From contig UREE01000011.1 of the NCBI GenBank assembly GCA_900546825.1, positions 1 through 41,188 of the forward strand: 41,188 nucleotides of DNA, given 5' to 3'. Below the pieces are notes generated by a model that saw only the letters and a program-made list of their open reading frames with translations, was not told the origin of the DNA and did no database searches. A program made the position numbers and the translations under genes. This stretch comes from an uncultured Collinsella sp. (GTDB taxonomy: Bacteria > Actinomycetota > Coriobacteriia > Coriobacteriales > Coriobacteriaceae). Shown piece by piece: positions 40,060 through 41,188 of this stretch (position 1 is the stretch's first letter; every line of letters starts with the position of its first letter).

Positions 40060-41088
40060 ATGACAGACAATAACGAGCGCACTCCGCTGCTGAAGGTCGA
40101 GCATCTTTCTAAGGAGTTCCCCGCAGAGTCCGGCATGTTCGCCAAGCGTTTTTCCAAGCGCGTCGTCTCTGCTGTGAATGACATTTCGTTCGAGATTTAT
40201 CCGGGCGAGACCTTTGGCCTGGTCGGCGAGTCTGGTTGCGGTAAGTCCACCACGGGCCGCACCATCATGCGCCTGACCAAGCCGACGGCAGGTAAGGTGT
40301 TCTTCCAGGGCAAAGACGTTGCCGAGATGAGCAAGCATGAGATCAAGGACATGCGTCGTGAGATGCAGTTCATCTTCCAGGACCCCTATGCTTCGCTCAA
40401 TCCTCGTATGACCATCGGCGAGATCGTCTCCGAGCCCATGACTATTCATGGCGTGGGCACCAAGGAGGAGCGCATTGAGCGTGTCCGTGAGCTGCTGGAC
40501 GTCGTCGGTCTGAACCCCGAGCACATCAACCGCTATCCGCACGAGTTCTCGGGCGGTCAGCGTCAGCGTGTCGGCATCGCCCGTGCGTTCGCTCTGAAGC
40601 CCAAGCTGATCATCTGCGACGAGCCCGTTTCCGCTCTGGATGTTTCCATTCAGGCCCAGGTTCTGAACCTGCTCAAGGAACTTCAGGACAAGTTCGGTAC
40701 GGCCTATCTCTTCATTGCCCACGACCTGTCCGTCGTGCAGCACATCTCCGATCGCGTTGCCGTTATGTATCTGGGTAAGATGGTCGAGGTTTCGGACTGG
40801 AAGACGCTCTACAGTGAGCCGCACCACCCGTACACGCAGTCGCTGCTGTCTGCCGTGCCGGTGCCCGATCCGGATATCCAGAAGACCCGCAAGCGCATCA
40901 TTCTCGCTGGCGATCCGCCGTCGCCGCTGGATCCGCCGACCGGTTGCCGTTTCCACACGCGCTGCCCGATCGCGCAGGGCATCTGCTCCGAGAAGCTTCC
41001 CGAGTTTAAGGAAGTCGCACCGGGTCACTGCTGCGCCTGTCACTTCGCGGAGCCGTTCCCGATCAAGGAATCGCACATCGACCTGTAG
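40060..41088 (+). CDS. oppF: Oligopeptide ABC transporter ATPase OppF
   Basis: Second ATPase of the oligopeptide importer. The 342-residue protein has Walker A GESGCGKS at 56-63, Q-loop FIFQDPYASLNPR, signature FSGGQRQRV, Walker B LIICDEPVSALDVS and H-loop AHDLSVV. The C-terminal cysteine motif GCRFHTRCPIAQGICSEK...CCACHFAE is intact. The ATG directly follows the oppD TAA, with GGGAGGCGAGG upstream. Last gene of the operon; a hairpin lies about 60 nt after the stop at the window edge. Confidence 0.96.
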   Translation: MTDNNERTPLLKVEHLSKEFPAESGMFAKRFSKRVVSAVNDISFEIYPGETFGLVGESGCGKSTTGRTIMRLTKPTAGKVFFQGKDVAEMSKHEIKDMRREMQFIFQDPYASLNPRMTIGEIVSEPMTIHGVGTKEERIERVRELLDVVGLNPEHINRYPHEFSGGQRQRVGIARAFALKPKLIICDEPVSALDVSIQAQVLNLLKELQDKFGTAYLFIAHDLSVVQHISDRVAVMYLGKMVEVSDWKTLYSEPHHPYTQSLLSAVPVPDPDIQKTRKRIILAGDPPSPLDPPTGCRFHTRCPIAQGICSEKLPEFKEVAPGHCCACHFAEPFPIKESHIDL

Positions 41089-41147
41089 TCGGTGTTCTCG
41101 TTCGGGCCCGCCCTGGTGTTGCTTTTCAGAACGTCCCGCAGGACAGA

Positions 41148-41188
41148 GGAAGCCCCGCAGCGCGTAGCGCGCAGCGGGGCTTCCGACA
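41148..41188 (+). terminator. Hairpin after oppF, probable terminator (cut by window edge)
   Basis: Perfect 11-bp stem GGAAGCCCCGC (41148-41158) with GCGGGGCTTCC (41174-41184), plus an inner GCGC-rich stem. The window ends four bases later, so a T run cannot be judged. The 59 nt before it hold no gene. Confidence 0.65.

Noticed and set aside
38833..41076. Antisense open frame of 747 codons opposite oppC-oppF
   Set aside because: Same explanation: mirror of biased ABC-ATPase codons, no recognisable domain.

Overview
The window looks like a chromosomal segment from an actinobacterium of class Coriobacteriia, most likely Collinsella or a close relative. I infer this from moderately high GC, the WhiA and RapZ genes with an actinobacterial-type Arg in the RapZ P-loop, the gene order and general sequence recognition; no marker rRNA is present. 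Nearly all coding capacity is on the + strand, except one block at 3.4-9.5 kb. I see no phage, insertion sequence, CRISPR array, rRNA or tRNA.

Layout: (1) 1-3.4 kb holds the 3' end of coaE, a membrane-anchored lytic transglycosylase and uvrB. (2) 3.4-9.5 kb on the minus strand holds two flavoproteins (COG2509 type and HI0933/YhiN type), an Mrp/NBP35 iron-sulfur carrier ATPase, and an LTA-synthase-like membrane phosphotransferase. (3) 9.7-16.9 kb holds uvrA, a YbaK-type deacylase, murJ and uvrC, so all three nucleotide excision repair genes lie within 16 kb. (4) 16.9-27.6 kb is a sialic-acid (nan) island: a peptide/opine-type ABC importer of SatABCD layout, in which one permease is naturally fused to an ATPase, then two tandem CE7 esterase-like proteins (the second without its nucleophile), a DapA/NanA-family lyase, a ManNAc kinase and NanE. 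(5) 27.7-29.6 kb holds rapZ and whiA. (6) 29.7-34.9 kb holds gap, pgk, tpiA and gpmI, then secG. (7) 35.1-41.1 kb is a complete oppABCDF oligopeptide importer, closing with a hairpin at the window edge.

The nan island reads as one pathway. SatABCD would import sialic acid, the CE7 esterase would remove O-acetyl groups, NanA would split the sugar to ManNAc and pyruvate, NanK would phosphorylate ManNAc and NanE would give GlcNAc-6-P. No sialidase, NagA, NagB or dedicated regulator is in the window. The island has a long, structured leader before satA and is divided by three strong hairpins (satA/satB, satD/axe1, nanA/nanK).

The observations most worth a second look are the esterase/pseudo-esterase pair, the satA leader, a roughly 96-nt hairpin inside the nan operon, a NanA-family lyase without the classical sialate-binding motif, a UvrC with a rearranged cysteine motif, and a palindrome core shared by the nan and gap promoter regions. 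I found no clearly new defence or mobile system. All family assignments come from reading motifs by eye, without database searches.
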